Notes: generated from the sequence alone by a model not told the origin. A stretch of DNA of 64,000 nt from Lentilactobacillus laojiaonis (GCF_020616595.1 NZ_CP085278.1:806001-870000); one strand, 5' to 3'; positions 46,523-57,942 are shown, numbered from the stretch's first letter. Made by a program: numbers and translations.

Positions 46523-47431
46523 TTAATTTTGCGGATCGTCTCCAATAATTCGTACTTCAGTTTCTAAGTGAATCCCAGAATCATTAAAAACAGTTTCTTG
46601 GACATGCTTAATAACATTTAAGTAGTCAGTTGCTGTAGCATGATCAACATTTACTATAAATCCGGCATGCTTAGTGGATACTTGAGCTCCACCAATTTGA
46701 AAACCTTGTAATCCGGAATCATGAATTAGTTTACCTGCAAAATGGCCTTCGGGACGTTTGAATACACTACCACATGATGGTAACTCTAGTGGTTGTTTTT
46801 GAGCTCTTAATTCATTTAGATGATCCATTTCCTCTTGAATTTTATTGGCAATTCCAACCTCTAAGTTGAATGTGGCTGATAAAACAATTTGGTCATTAGC
46901 TTGTACACTACTATGACGATAACCGAAATCCAATTCGTCATGATTTAAATAAATTACCTGGTTATCTCTAGTTAAGACTTCTGCCCCAAAGACTACATCC
47001 TTAATATCTCCACCATAGGCCCCGGCATTCATGAAAACAGCGCCCCCAACACTACCCGGAATTCCTGCAGCAAATTCTAAACCAGTTAATGAATTTTTTT
47101 GAGCAAACTTGGTTACTTCAATAATAGCTGCACCCGATTCAGCAACAATTTGGTTTTCATGGCGTTCCATTTTTTTCATTCTAGTTAAAATAAGTGTTAA
47201 CCCGCGAATTCCTCCGTCTTTAACAATTAAATTACTAGCATTTCCCAAAACGGTAACTGGAATTTCTAATTCGTTAGCTTTACTTAGTAAAGCCTGAGTT
47301 TGTCCTACTGACTTTGGAAATGCTAACGCATCCGCTGGACCTCCAGTTTTGGTATGGGTGTATTTTGATAATGGTTCATTTAGATAAATTTCGATTTCTG
47401 GTAAATCATCAACTAAAACTTGATAGTTCAT
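46523..47431 (-). CDS. murB: UDP-N-acetylenolpyruvoylglucosamine reductase
   Basis: A flavoenzyme that reduces UDP-GlcNAc-enolpyruvate to UDP-MurNAc in peptidoglycan synthesis. The 302-residue protein has the FAD-binding region ([16 protein letters not shown]), [16 protein letters not shown], and the catalytic Ser region [15 protein letters not shown]. The start at 47431 ([12 protein letters not shown]) is used. The longer frame begins inside the GGGAGG ribosome binding site. Confidence 0.96.
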   Translation of the reverse strand: MNYQVLVDDLPEIEIYLNEPLSKYTHTKTGGPADALAFPKSVGQTQALLSKANELEIPVTVLGNASNLIVKDGGIRGLTLILTRMKKMERHENQIVAESGAAIIEVTKFAQKNSLTGLEFAAGIPGSVGGAVFMNAGAYGGDIKDVVFGAEVLTRDNQVIYLNHDELDFGYRHSSVQANDQIVLSATFNLEVGIANKIQEEMDHLNELRAQKQPLELPSCGSVFKRPEGHFAGKLIHDSGLQGFQIGGAQVSTKHAGFIVNVDHATATDYLNVIKHVQETVFNDSGIHLETEVRIIGDDPQN

Positions 47432-47561
47432 AATTTTATAACCTCCCAATAATATAATTGGTTTAATTGTACCACGGATTATTACAAGTCGTTAAAACCC
47501 TTATTAACATTTTTCACTGATATAATTAGTTTAAATAATTAACTAATTAGGAGATCTTATT

Positions 47562-48317
47562 ATGAAATTTATTTCATGGAATGTTAATGGCATTAGAGCA
47601 GCTCTTAAACATAACTTTATGGATATATTTTCGGAATTAGATGCTGATATTTTCGCTATTCAAGATATTCGTGTTGATCCCAATGAAGTTAAACTAGAAT
47701 TGAAAGATTATTATCAATATTGGGATTATGCTACTGATAAAAATGGTTATGCCGGAACCGCCGTATTTTCAAAAATTAAACCCATTTCCGTACATAATGG
47801 ATTAACTTCAGATAGTGATAATGTCGAAGGTCGGGCAATTACTCTAGAATTTGATGATTTTTATTTTGTTAATGCATACGAGCCTACTTCTGGTGAAGGT
47901 CTAAAACGTTTGAATGATCATATTCAATGGAATCAAGACCTAACTAAATATATAAATCAATTAAAGCAAACTAAACCGGTTATTTTAGGTGCTGATATGA
48001 ATATTGCTAAATCTTCAATCGATCTAAAAAACCCTAGTAGTAATACTCATAAAGCTGGTTATACGGAACCAGAACGTCAAAGCTTTCAAGAATTATTATC
48101 TAATGGTTTTACAGATACTTTTAGATACTTACATCCCGATCAAGGTAATGCATATACTTGGTGGAGTTTTCGTGGTAATGCAAGAGCAAATAACTCTGGT
48201 TGGCGCCTAGATTACTTTATAGTTTCCGAAAAAATTGAATCAAAAATACAAAAAGCCGATATCCTTCCAAATATTAAAGGATCTGATCATTGTCCGATTG
48301 AATTAGTTCTGAACTAA
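47562..48317 (+). CDS. exodeoxyribonuclease III family AP endonuclease
   Basis: A 251-residue DNA repair nuclease of the ExoIII/ExoA fold. It has N7 in ISWNVNGIR, the D-x-N pair in GADMNIAK, WRLDYFIVS, and the final SDHCPIEL. The metal-binding Glu usually found in the LQE(T/I)K motif is Asp35 here (AIQDIRVD). This is conservative but unusual and may affect metal binding. AGGAG precedes the ATG. It diverges from murB. Confidence 0.9.
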   Translation: MKFISWNVNGIRAALKHNFMDIFSELDADIFAIQDIRVDPNEVKLELKDYYQYWDYATDKNGYAGTAVFSKIKPISVHNGLTSDSDNVEGRAITLEFDDFYFVNAYEPTSGEGLKRLNDHIQWNQDLTKYINQLKQTKPVILGADMNIAKSSIDLKNPSSNTHKAGYTEPERQSFQELLSNGFTDTFRYLHPDQGNAYTWWSFRGNARANNSGWRLDYFIVSEKIESKIQKADILPNIKGSDHCPIELVLN

Positions 48318-48381
48318 TTTGTTTTTTAACATTAGCCCTTGTATAATATACTAATTAATTATTTTAATGAGGGTAAATAAT

Positions 48382-48915
48382 ATGAATTTTATTGCAATGG
48401 ACTTTGAAACTGCCAACCAAAAAAGAGCCAGTGCTTGTTCACTAGCTTTAGTTATTGTTAACAACAATCAAGTTACTAAAGAACTTTACTCCTTAATTAA
48501 TCCAGAAGTTCCCTTTAGCTGGCGAAATACTAATATTCATGGAATTCATGAAGCTGACGTATTAGATGCTCCAACTTTCCCTGAATTATGGCAACATATT
48601 TCACCACTGTTTGTAAAAAATCATTTAGTAGTAGCCCATAACGCATCCTTTGATAATAGTGTTTTAAAAAATTCACTCTTACGTTATGATTTAGAACTAC
48701 CACACTATTTAACTTTAGATACTTTAAAAACTTCTAAAAACTTTTATCCAGACTTTAGTGATCATAAATTAAATACCTTATGTGATGAATTAAATATTAC
48801 TTTAAATCACCATCATAATGCTTTGGATGATAGTTTGGCATGTGCAAATATTTTAATTGCTCAACATGCTCAATTTGGAAATTCTGCTATTAAGGAATTT
48901 GTTAAGGCAATTTAA
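48382..48915 (+). CDS. DEDDh 3'-5' exonuclease (DnaQ-like)
   Basis: A 177-residue exonuclease of the DnaQ/Pol III epsilon fold. Exo I is MDFETA, Exo II is AHNASFDNSVL, and Exo III supplies the His and Asp in HNALDDSLACANIL. The start at 48382 follows GAGGG, whereas an ATG-like start at 48367 lies before that site. It follows the ExoIII-type gene in the same direction and may share its transcript. Confidence 0.9.
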   Translation: MNFIAMDFETANQKRASACSLALVIVNNNQVTKELYSLINPEVPFSWRNTNIHGIHEADVLDAPTFPELWQHISPLFVKNHLVVAHNASFDNSVLKNSLLRYDLELPHYLTLDTLKTSKNFYPDFSDHKLNTLCDELNITLNHHHNALDDSLACANILIAQHAQFGNSAIKEFVKAI

Positions 48916-48945
48916 AAAGCTACCTAATATATTAGGTAGCTTTTT
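48914..48945. terminator. bidirectional terminator
   Basis: A 15-bp perfect stem (AAAAAGCTACCTAAT) with a 2-base loop lies between convergent genes. The GNAT stop codon begins at its edge. Confidence 0.9.
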
Positions 48946-49418
48946 TATTTTGTATCTAACTCCATTTTAATTGAATTATCAGTTTCCCCGACTTCAACAA
49001 ATTTGAATTTTTTATATAGGTTAATAGCTGGAAGATTAGTCTTAAATACTTCCAAAAAAATTTGAGATAAATCGCTAACTTGAATTACCCAATCTAGAGT
49101 CATCTCCATTAAGTTAGTACCTAAATGGTAACCTTGAAATTCTTCCAAAATAGCAATTCCTAGCTCACCAATATTATCATCAATTTGATCAATTGTAGTT
49201 AAACCAATTAGTTGATTATCAAACTCAACAACTATTATGATGTTGGTCCTAGTTTGATTAATTAATTCAATTTGACGACTTTCAAGTTCACTAGTAATTT
49301 CGTCTAAATTAGAATCAACAATAAAATTATCGGATTCTTTTTGAAGTTGTCTCAACAATTCCAAAATATTTTTACCATCACGAGGTTCAGCGCGTCTTAA
49401 ATTAACTTCATCAGCCAT
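48945..49418 (-). CDS. GNAT-family N-acetyltransferase
   Basis: A 157-residue acetyl-CoA dependent acetyltransferase. The CoA-binding motif A region is visible as ILEEFQGYHLGTNLM, followed by LEVFKTNLPAINLYKKFKF. The substrate is unknown. Its position after tsaE recalls rimI in other bacteria, but the sequence is not clearly RimI. It starts one base after the tsaE stop. Confidence 0.88.
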   Translation of the reverse strand: MADEVNLRRAEPRDGKNILELLRQLQKESDNFIVDSNLDEITSELESRQIELINQTRTNIIIVVEFDNQLIGLTTIDQIDDNIGELGIAILEEFQGYHLGTNLMEMTLDWVIQVSDLSQIFLEVFKTNLPAINLYKKFKFVEVGETDNSIKMELDTK

Positions 49419-49419
49419 T

Positions 49420-49887
49420 TTAATCTCCTATTAATTCGTTAGCCACAGCTTCCATTTTCGGGGTACTGCCCTCAAATGTAATTTTTCGAAAGTCGCTATC
49501 TAACTCGTCTTCTCGATTAAAAATTATTCTTAAATAGTTATCAGGTAATAAGTCATCAATAAATTTAGACCACTCGATCACATTGATCCCATCACTATTA
49601 AAGTATTCGTCTAATCCCAATTCTTCAGCTCCACCATTTTCCAGTCGATAAATATCCATATGGTATAGTGGAATTCTTCCCTCTTTATATTCACGTATAA
49701 TCGTAAAAGTTGGACTTTTAATTGGTCGCTTAATTCCTAATCCGTTTGCTAAACCCTTAGTAAAGGTTGTTTTACCTGCCCCTAAATCGCCATCTAATAG
49801 AACTAAGTCGCCAGGATTTAATAAGCTGGCTAGTCTTTCGCCCAGATTCATGGTGTCTTGTGCAGATTTAACTTCAATTGTTTTCAT
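49420..49887 (-). CDS. tsaE: tRNA threonylcarbamoyladenosine biosynthesis ATPase TsaE
   Basis: The small ATPase of the TsaBDE complex that makes t6A37 in tRNA. The 155-residue protein has a P-loop (GDLGAGKTTFTKGL), the SPTFTIIREY switch and the HMDIYRL motif. It works downstream of the Sua5-type enzyme encoded at 4942. It lies between pta and a GNAT gene. Confidence 0.96.
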   Translation of the reverse strand: MKTIEVKSAQDTMNLGERLASLLNPGDLVLLDGDLGAGKTTFTKGLANGLGIKRPIKSPTFTIIREYKEGRIPLYHMDIYRLENGGAEELGLDEYFNSDGINVIEWSKFIDDLLPDNYLRIIFNREDELDSDFRKITFEGSTPKMEAVANELIGD

Positions 49888-49944
49888 ATTTAATCCATCC
49901 TAAATAAATAATCCAAACCCCATTAAGTGTTTGGATTACTAAAA

Positions 49945-50922
49945 TTAAGCTAAAGCTTGAGCAGCAGTAATAATTGCTACTTTATATACATCTTCTTCGT
50001 TACATCCGCGAGATAAATCAGATACTGGTTGATTAAGGCCTTGTAAAATTGGTCCAATAGCTTCAAAATCCCCTAAACGTTGAGCAATTTTGTATCCAAT
50101 ATTTCCTGATTGTAAGTCTGGAAATACAAATACGTTAGCATGGCCTGCCACTTTTGAATCGGGAGCTTTTTTCTCACCTACTGATGGTACGAAAGCAGCA
50201 TCAAATTGTAATTCCCCATCAATTGGAGTTTCTGGATCCATTTGTTGAGCTAAACGAGTGGCTTCTTGTACCTTATCAACTACTTCACCCTTGGCAGAGC
50301 CCTTAGTTGAGAAACTAAGCATAGCTACTTTTGGATCAATTCCAAAAATTTTGGCTGAGTTAGCACTTTGGACTGCGATTTCAGCCAGACTATTAGCATC
50401 AGGATCAATGTTTATGGCACAGTCTGCAAATAGATAGCGTTGATCGTCTTTTTGCATAATAAACGCACCACTAATTAATTTAACATTCGGCTTAGTTTTA
50501 ATAATTTGTAAAGCTGGTCTAACAGTATCACCAGTTGGATTATTAGCTCCCGAAACCATTCCATCTACTTTATTTAAGTAAACCATAGTGGTTCCAAAGT
50601 AATTAGGATCGGTTAACCATTGGCGAGCTTGTTCTTCGGAAGTTTTTCCCTTTCGACGATCAACAATTGCTGCTACCATTGAATCTATAATCTCTTTAGG
50701 TTGATTTTGATAATCTAAGATTTCTAATTCACTAACATCAATTTGGTGTTTGCTAGCCAACTGTTGGACTTCTTCAGGTTTTCCTAAAATAATTGGTTTT
50801 AATAAATCTTCATTAGCTAATCGAGCAGCTGCACCCAAAATGCGAATATCTTCACCTTCAGGGAATACAATTTTTACATTCTTACCTGAAACCTTGTCTT
50901 TTAAAATATCAAATAAATCCAT
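49945..50922 (-). CDS. pta: phosphate acetyltransferase
   Basis: Interconverts acetyl-CoA and acetyl phosphate. It has 325 residues, the short single-domain form. Visible motifs include KIVFPEGEDIRI at the N terminus and the GMVSGANNPTGDTVRPALQ region in the active site half. GGAGG precedes the ATG. It follows ung by 17 bases. A weak hairpin (49905-49937) follows, before tsaE. Confidence 0.96.
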   Translation of the reverse strand: MDLFDILKDKVSGKNVKIVFPEGEDIRILGAAARLANEDLLKPIILGKPEEVQQLASKHQIDVSELEILDYQNQPKEIIDSMVAAIVDRRKGKTSEEQARQWLTDPNYFGTTMVYLNKVDGMVSGANNPTGDTVRPALQIIKTKPNVKLISGAFIMQKDDQRYLFADCAINIDPDANSLAEIAVQSANSAKIFGIDPKVAMLSFSTKGSAKGEVVDKVQEATRLAQQMDPETPIDGELQFDAAFVPSVGEKKAPDSKVAGHANVFVFPDLQSGNIGYKIAQRLGDFEAIGPILQGLNQPVSDLSRGCNEEDVYKVAIITAAQALA

Positions 50923-50939
50923 AACAAATCCTCCAATAT

Positions 50940-51626
50940 TTAACCCATTGGTTGTTTAGGTAACTGCCAATTGATGGGAGTTTCTCCAAACAAAGCCAAT
51001 GCAGCATTAGTTTTTGAAAAAGGTTTAGAGCCAAAAAATCCACGATTTGCTGATAGCGGACTTGGATGAGGTGCCTTGATGATTACATTTTTGGTCGTAT
51101 CAATTAGTTTGATTTTAGCTTGAGCAGAGCGTCCCCATAAAATGAAAACTACGGGTTTATCTCGTTTGGATAAGGCTTTAATTGCATAATCAGTAACGTT
51201 TTCCCATCCCATATTTTGATGAGAGTTAGCCTGTCCATCGATGACAGTCAATACTGTATTTAACAACAAAACTCCTTGTTTAGCCCAATCAACTAAATAA
51301 CCATGATTAACTGGCGTAATTCCTAAATCTGAATTTAATTCTTGGTAAATATTTCTTAATGACGGTGGGATACTTATTCCCGGTTGCACTGAGAAACTCA
51401 AGCCATGCGCTTGATTAGGTCCATGATATGGATCTTGACCTAAGATAACCACCTTGGTATCAGCATACGAAGTTAAATTAAAAGCTTCAAATATATGATT
51501 CATATCTGGATGGATCACTTTCGTATTATATTCGTTAACTAAAAAATTATGTAGGTTACGATAAGATTCGGTCTCAAAAACTGGCTTTAATATATCCCAC
51601 CAATCATTATGAATAAATGGTTTCAT
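50940..51626 (-). CDS. ung: uracil-DNA glycosylase
   Basis: Removes uracil from DNA. It has 228 residues and belongs to family 1. The catalytic water-activating motif is [18 protein letters not shown] (D65, H68), and the DNA-intercalation loop is [13 protein letters not shown]. It is the first gene of ung-pta-tsaE-GNAT, an order common in lactobacilli. Confidence 0.97.
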   Translation of the reverse strand: MKPFIHNDWWDILKPVFETESYRNLHNFLVNEYNTKVIHPDMNHIFEAFNLTSYADTKVVILGQDPYHGPNQAHGLSFSVQPGISIPPSLRNIYQELNSDLGITPVNHGYLVDWAKQGVLLLNTVLTVIDGQANSHQNMGWENVTDYAIKALSKRDKPVVFILWGRSAQAKIKLIDTTKNVIIKAPHPSPLSANRGFFGSKPFSKTNAALALFGETPINWQLPKQPMG

Positions 51627-51725
51627 TAATCAACACCTCACTAGTAATTTTAACATAACATATATATATTAACGATATTTACTTAAGAACATGTTAAAAT
51701 ATTCTAAACAAAGGGGGTTAACCTA

Positions 51726-52214
51726 ATGAGTCGGATTTTATTTTTTAACCAAGCCGAATTAGATCAATTTCAAAAAACTAGAATTATCGATGAATATAAA
51801 GATACTAAATATATCGTTACTGGAAATTGGGGAAATGTTGGTAATAAAATTTGTATTTACTCTATTAGAAATGAGACATTAGCCAAGATTGAGCAAGTTA
51901 CTAATGGTAATAATCCAAAATTTAACTTATTTTATAAAGATCAATTTATTGGTTCATCGGTGTTAAACACTTCCTTAATCCACTCATTTATCTATATTAA
52001 TGGAGTTAACTGGATAGTTTTAGGAAATAATCAATCTGATAAATTTATAATTCAAAGAGGCATTCACCAAATAGCTAAAATTTCTCCAGTTAGTTTTAGT
52101 AAAAATTCCGTTTATCAAATCACTAGTAATAAAATTAGCCAGGAACCGCTAATTATTGCAATCGTAACAATTATTCAGCATCAAATTAAACAACCAAATT
52201 TAAGTGCAATTTAA
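51726..52214 (+). CDS. hypothetical protein, possible tubby/LURP-one-like fold
   Basis: A 162-residue soluble protein. The alternating pattern of short beta strands (YIVTGNWGNVGNKICIYS, LAKIEQV, FNLFYKDQFIG) resembles LURP-one/YxjI proteins, but this is a judgement by eye. AAGGGGG precedes the ATG. It is transcribed alone, diverging from ung and converging on smpB. Confidence 0.6.
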   Translation: MSRILFFNQAELDQFQKTRIIDEYKDTKYIVTGNWGNVGNKICIYSIRNETLAKIEQVTNGNNPKFNLFYKDQFIGSSVLNTSLIHSFIYINGVNWIVLGNNQSDKFIIQRGIHQIAKISPVSFSKNSVYQITSNKISQEPLIIAIVTIIQHQIKQPNLSAI

Positions 52215-52245
52215 AAAGACCACCTCATTTTGAGGTGATCTTTTT
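52213..52245. terminator. bidirectional terminator
   Basis: A 15-bp stem with one mismatch (AAAAAGACCACCTCA) lies between convergent genes. Confidence 0.85.
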
Positions 52246-52247
52246 AT

Positions 52248-52721
52248 TTAGTAATGTTTCATAATACGATCTACTTGACGTTTTTCGTCACGCTCTTTAA
52301 TCGCTTGGCGCTTGTCATACTCATGTTTACCAGTAGCAACACCAATTAACACTTTAGCAAAACCATTTTTTAAATAGACTTTTAAAGGAACAATGGTTAC
52401 CCCTTTATCCTTAGTAGCTTGACCTAATTTTAAAATTTGTTTTTTGTGTAATAAAAGCTTTCGATTACGCAAAGGATCGTGATTAAACTGATTACCATAA
52501 TCATATTCACTAATATGAACATTCATTAGATAAGCTTGGCCTTTTCTAATCTGAACAAAGCCATCCTTTAGATTAATTCTACGATCGCGTATAGATTTTA
52601 TTTCAGTTCCCGTTAATACCATCCCTGCTTCAACGGTTTCTGAAATACTATAGTCATGGCGAGCTTTTTTATTTTGCGCCATTAAATTTTCATCATTTTT
52701 AGTTGGCTTTTTCTTAACCAT
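52248..52721 (-). CDS. smpB: SsrA-binding protein SmpB
   Basis: The tmRNA partner in ribosome rescue. The 157-residue protein has [21 protein letters not shown] at the start (read in parts), [11 protein letters not shown], and a basic C-terminal tail ([19 protein letters not shown]) that enters the mRNA channel. The start at 52721 is used because a GGTGAT site lies at the right distance. The longer frame starts inside that site. Confidence 0.97.
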   Translation of the reverse strand: MVKKKPTKNDENLMAQNKKARHDYSISETVEAGMVLTGTEIKSIRDRRINLKDGFVQIRKGQAYLMNVHISEYDYGNQFNHDPLRNRKLLLHKKQILKLGQATKDKGVTIVPLKVYLKNGFAKVLIGVATGKHEYDKRQAIKERDEKRQVDRIMKHY

Positions 52722-52747
52722 TAAAATCACCAAACTTTCAATTTAAA

Positions 52748-55093
52748 CTAGTGGTTATTGTTTTGTTTGGAATTACTTTTGTGACTTGAATATTTACGAT
52801 TATTAGAGTGACCGTTGTTATTACGTTTACGATCATTATTGCTACGTTTATGGTCACCATTTTTGCTACCATTGCGGTTACCACGGCGCTTATTATTATG
52901 ACTTGGTTGCTTAGGTAACCAATCACTGGTTGGTGTGTCTTCCGGGTTAACTACTTCAAAATCTACGGCGCTTTGTTCAACGTCGACGTTCACTACCTTA
53001 ACCCGAATTGGTTGACCCATTTTGTAAGTTCGCTTAGTATTTTTACCTACTAAAGCCATAAACTTATCAACATATTCATAATAATCATCATTCATACGAC
53101 TAATATGAACTAATCCCTCAACCGTATTTGGTAATTCAACAAACATTCCGAATTTAAGAACTGAACTAATTACAGCTTCAAATTCCTCACCAACATGATC
53201 AGCCATGTATTCGGCTTTCTTCATTGCGTCAGTATCTCGTTCGGCATCAACTGCGCGACGTTCAGTTTCAGAAGAATGAATAGCGATTTCATCAAGCACA
53301 TCGGCATATTTTTTCTTACTTTCTGCGTTAATTCCATTATCATCATAATAATGAATTAGACGGTGAACGGTAGTATCTGGATAACGACGAATTGGTGAAG
53401 TGAAATGAGTGTAATAAGGGGCTGCTAACCCAAAGTGTCCTAATGATTGTTCAGAATACTTAGCTTGGGAAAGACTTCTTAGCATCATCACTGATACCAT
53501 GGTTTCTTCTGGTTGACCAGCTACTCGTTTCAAAATGTTTTGTAAGGTTTTAGGACTTACATGATCTGGATCACCCTTAACATTGATTCCGAAGGCTGTT
53601 AAGAATTCAAAAAAGTTCTTAATACGGTCAGCATCTGGTGATTCGTGAATACGATAAATAAATGGCACATTCTTTTCGTAATAATCTTGAGCAACTGTTT
53701 CATTAGCTGCTAACATAAATGATTCAATCATTTTTTCAGATAATCCACGAACACGTAGCTTGATATCAACGGCCTTACCATTTTCATCTACAATAATTTC
53801 TGCTTCATGATCATCAAAATCAATAGAACCATTTCGCTTACGATTCTTGTATAAAATACGGTGAAGTTCAGCCATGTCTTCAAACATTGGTACTAATTCT
53901 TTATATTGGGCTCTAGTATTTTCATCGTGTGCTTCTAAAATTTGGTTAACTGCTGTATAAGTCATTCGAGCTTTAGATTTCATTACACTAGGATGAATAC
54001 GGTGTTTAACGATATTTCCATCAGGATCAATTTCCATATCACAACTTACACAAAGTCTTAACACGCCTTCATTTAATGAACAAATTCCATTAGATAGGCG
54101 ACGAGGTAACATAGGAATAACTCGATCGGTTAAATAAACTGATGTACCACGTTTGTAAGCTTCCTTATCAATTACATTACCAGGAGTTACATAGTGACTA
54201 ACATCTGCAATATGAACTCCTAAATGATAGTTACCATTATCTAATTTCCAAACTGTAACTGCATCATCTAAATCCTTAGATGATTCACCATCAATAGTAA
54301 CTAGAGTTTGATTAGTTATATCTTCACGGCCCTGCATTTCTTCCTCAGTAACGTGATCAGGAATATTATCAGCGGCTTCCAATACTTCTTGTGGGAATTC
54401 AGATGGAATATCATGAGCGTATACAATTTGTAAAATATCAATTCCGGGATCATCAACTGAACCAATTACACTCTTGGCGATTCCGACCATGTAATCAGGA
54501 TGTTCCTTGCTTGGGTATTCAACAATCTCTGCAGTAATTACTTCACCAGTAGTAGGTTTTAGACCGACATCAGTAATATAAAATTTATACTTAGCAATTT
54601 TTTTGTCAGTTAATTTAACTTGGCCATAGTATCCCTTATCATCATCGGTTTGGGTAAAACCACCAACTACAGTTTGGTACTTTCGTTCGGTAATAGCAAC
54701 TACTTTACCTTCTGGTCCTCGATCGGATCCGGATTTTGCAGCCTTAACAATTTCAATTTCAACTGTATCACCGTTCAAAGCGTTCATAGTATTATCAGGT
54801 GCAATATAAGCATCTGGTAAAACTTCATCATAGGCTACAAATCCAAAGCCTTTATCATTGGCATGAAAAGTCCCAACTAATTTTTGTTTTTCAGGATTCA
54901 TTTTAAAATTATCATCTGAAACAGCAATAATTACTCCCTCCCGTTCTAAAACAGCTAATTCTTGAACAATTAACTTAAATGCAGCTGATCCATGATACTT
55001 TAATTCATCAGCAATATTTTCTACACTAAATTCTTTATCAGCGTTAGTTCGAAATAAACTTTCTATTTCGTTTTTCAAATCTAAATCTTGCAA
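52748..55093 (-). CDS. rnr: ribonuclease R
   Basis: A 3'-5' exoribonuclease that degrades structured RNA and acts with tmRNA/SmpB on stalled messages. The 781-residue protein has an N-terminal winged helix, cold-shock domains and the RNB catalytic domain (SSKDLDDAVTVWKLDNG). It ends with an S1 domain and a low-complexity basic tail of about 50 residues rich in Asn, Lys, Arg, Ser and His, which likely binds RNA or ribosomes. It is followed by smpB 26 bases later. Confidence 0.96.
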   Translation of the reverse strand: MQDLDLKNEIESLFRTNADKEFSVENIADELKYHGSAAFKLIVQELAVLEREGVIIAVSDDNFKMNPEKQKLVGTFHANDKGFGFVAYDEVLPDAYIAPDNTMNALNGDTVEIEIVKAAKSGSDRGPEGKVVAITERKYQTVVGGFTQTDDDKGYYGQVKLTDKKIAKYKFYITDVGLKPTTGEVITAEIVEYPSKEHPDYMVGIAKSVIGSVDDPGIDILQIVYAHDIPSEFPQEVLEAADNIPDHVTEEEMQGREDITNQTLVTIDGESSKDLDDAVTVWKLDNGNYHLGVHIADVSHYVTPGNVIDKEAYKRGTSVYLTDRVIPMLPRRLSNGICSLNEGVLRLCVSCDMEIDPDGNIVKHRIHPSVMKSKARMTYTAVNQILEAHDENTRAQYKELVPMFEDMAELHRILYKNRKRNGSIDFDDHEAEIIVDENGKAVDIKLRVRGLSEKMIESFMLAANETVAQDYYEKNVPFIYRIHESPDADRIKNFFEFLTAFGINVKGDPDHVSPKTLQNILKRVAGQPEETMVSVMMLRSLSQAKYSEQSLGHFGLAAPYYTHFTSPIRRYPDTTVHRLIHYYDDNGINAESKKKYADVLDEIAIHSSETERRAVDAERDTDAMKKAEYMADHVGEEFEAVISSVLKFGMFVELPNTVEGLVHISRMNDDYYEYVDKFMALVGKNTKRTYKMGQPIRVKVVNVDVEQSAVDFEVVNPEDTPTSDWLPKQPSHNNKRRGNRNGSKNGDHKRSNNDRKRNNNGHSNNRKYSSHKSNSKQNNNH

Positions 55094-55140
55094 TATATAT
55101 TCCTCTATTATTCTTAATTTTATTTATATTTAATTTTATA

Positions 55141-55174
55141 AAAAAAGCCCCCATGTATTAAACAGGGGGTTTTA
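55141..55174 (-). terminator. secG terminator
   Basis: A C5/G5 stem plus TGT/ACA with a one-base bulge ends in a T run on the minus strand. It separates secG from rnr. Confidence 0.75.
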
Positions 55175-55175
55175 T

Positions 55176-55412
55176 CTAATGAGATGATATCCAATATAGC
55201 ATTAAAGCTAAGGCAAAAAAGATAATTCCTAAAACAACAGTCACTTTTTGCATAAATGCCTCAAAGCCTCGTGGCTTTTGTTTGGCAAATAAATCATCTG
55301 CACCACCAGTTAATGCTGACATGGCATCATTAGTTTTTGAAGGTTGCATTAATACAGCAATAGTAATTAATACACAATCAATGATTAATAATGTTAATAA
55401 TAAATTATACAC
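55176..55412 (-). CDS. secG: preprotein translocase subunit SecG
   Basis: A 78-residue SecYEG component with two membrane helices (about 3-22 and 53-73) around the conserved loop with ALTGGADDLFAKQKPRGFE. The start is GTG at 55412, 7 bases after AGGAGG. A longer ATG frame from 55430 would begin upstream of that site and is rejected. Confidence 0.95.
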   Translation of the reverse strand: MYNLLLTLLIIDCVLITIAVLMQPSKTNDAMSALTGGADDLFAKQKPRGFEAFMQKVTVVLGIIFFALALMLYWISSH

Positions 55413-55483
55413 TTTATAGCCTCCTACCATTTCTTCGGCCCATGTTTACTAATATTAAATTTAACATAAATATATAAAATAAG

Positions 55484-56494
55484 CTACATTATTAATTTAA
55501 ATTTTAACATTCTGTATATTAGTAAAATTAACAAAATCATTGGATAAAAACTAAAATCAGGCTCCCCAGTTTTAGGTAAAGTGGTTTTAATCTGAGCGCT
55601 ATGTCGGCGTTTAATTCGACGGTAAAGTTGTTTTTTATTAGAATTAGCTCCTTTTACATATTTTAAGCTATTATTATTTGTCTGATGGGAAATTTTATAT
55701 TGCTTAAGGTTAGTTAAAGTAGTCTGTGAGTAATTAATTTCAGAATTAATATTTTTGGTATTAGTTACGTTACTTTTATCTACACTAATAGTATTTTCAG
55801 TATTGAAATAATTATTAGCTACATCATTGGTTTCATTGTGAATCGAAACATTATGTTCGGGATCCTTATTTGAATCTTCACCTGGATCAGGTTGTAATTG
55901 ACCATTGGGTTGATTTTCGCTAACTTCTGAATGATCCGGAATTTTCGGATTAGTTATGTCTGGTTTTTGATAATCAGGTACGGAAGCATCATTTGAATCT
56001 GTCACTCGATGATAGGTAATATAAACGTCTTGGACTTCATTAGTAATTAGTCCGGTTAGTTGGTCCTCTTGATTAAGTTTATAATCTTTGATTTCTAACG
56101 ATTCGGCAATATACTTCCCATAAATGCTTCCTTTAGTTAGGCTCTGGGTCTTAGCAATTTCTTGATTATTTAATTCATCGACATAGTGAATATTTACAAC
56201 GGCCATGTTGGCATAGTATTTAGGAAAAATACTAATGTCATTATCAATAGTCAATTGTGTATTTTGATGCTTAGTTGTGTAATGCTCATAGATAGGTAAA
56301 ACTAGTCGTTCTCCTAAATTGACTAACCGGTTTAACTGAACCTTCTTAGCATTTTTAACACCATTCGTATCATATTGATAAAAAGTTTGATTAATTGTTA
56401 CTTTACACTGGCTACTTGCCTGTGCTCTTATTGCATCACTTACCCATACTACAGTTACGAAACTCATCAATAAAATTAAAAATTTTTTTAACAA
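55484..56494 (-). CDS. LPXTG surface protein with MucBP-like domain
   Basis: A protein of about 336 residues. The signal peptide is at 1-26. An N-terminal domain and a MucBP-like repeat follow (VNIHYVDELNNQEIAKTQSL, then YKLNQEDQ and VYITYHRV, about residues 95-165). Next comes a long Asn/Ser/Thr-rich wall-spanning stretch. The sorting signal LPKTGE precedes a membrane helix and a basic end. Mucus or carbohydrate binding is suggested by the family. The likely start is TTG at 56494, spaced correctly from GGAGG. An ATG at 56509 overlaps that site. It is inserted between eno and secG. Confidence 0.85.
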   Translation of the reverse strand: MLKKFLILLMSFVTVVWVSDAIRAQASSQCKVTINQTFYQYDTNGVKNAKKVQLNRLVNLGERLVLPIYEHYTTKHQNTQLTIDNDISIFPKYYANMAVVNIHYVDELNNQEIAKTQSLTKGSIYGKYIAESLEIKDYKLNQEDQLTGLITNEVQDVYITYHRVTDSNDASVPDYQKPDITNPKIPDHSEVSENQPNGQLQPDPGEDSNKDPEHNVSIHNETNDVANNYFNTENTISVDKSNVTNTKNINSEINYSQTTLTNLKQYKISHQTNNNSLKYVKGANSNKKQLYRRIKRRHSAQIKTTLPKTGEPDFSFYPMILLILLIYRMLKFKLIM

Positions 56495-56556
56495 AATAGG
56501 AACCTCCATTTAAGTATTTACAAATAGTAAATACGCAATAGAGATTCCTATAAATT

Positions 56557-56583
56557 AAAAAGTTGCCTATTAGGCAACTTTTT
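56557..56583 (-). terminator. eno terminator
   Basis: A 13-bp perfect stem (AAAAAGTTGCCTA) with a single-base loop directly follows eno. It isolates the glycolytic genes from the LPKTG gene. Confidence 0.9.
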
Positions 56584-56589
56584 TAATTA

Positions 56590-57942
<1,353 letters not shown>

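Noticed and set aside
49905-49937. Strong terminator between pta and tsaE
   Set aside because: The hairpin (AATCCAAAC with GTTTGGATT) lacks a continuous T run on the minus strand. It is at most partial, so the genes are treated as one operon.
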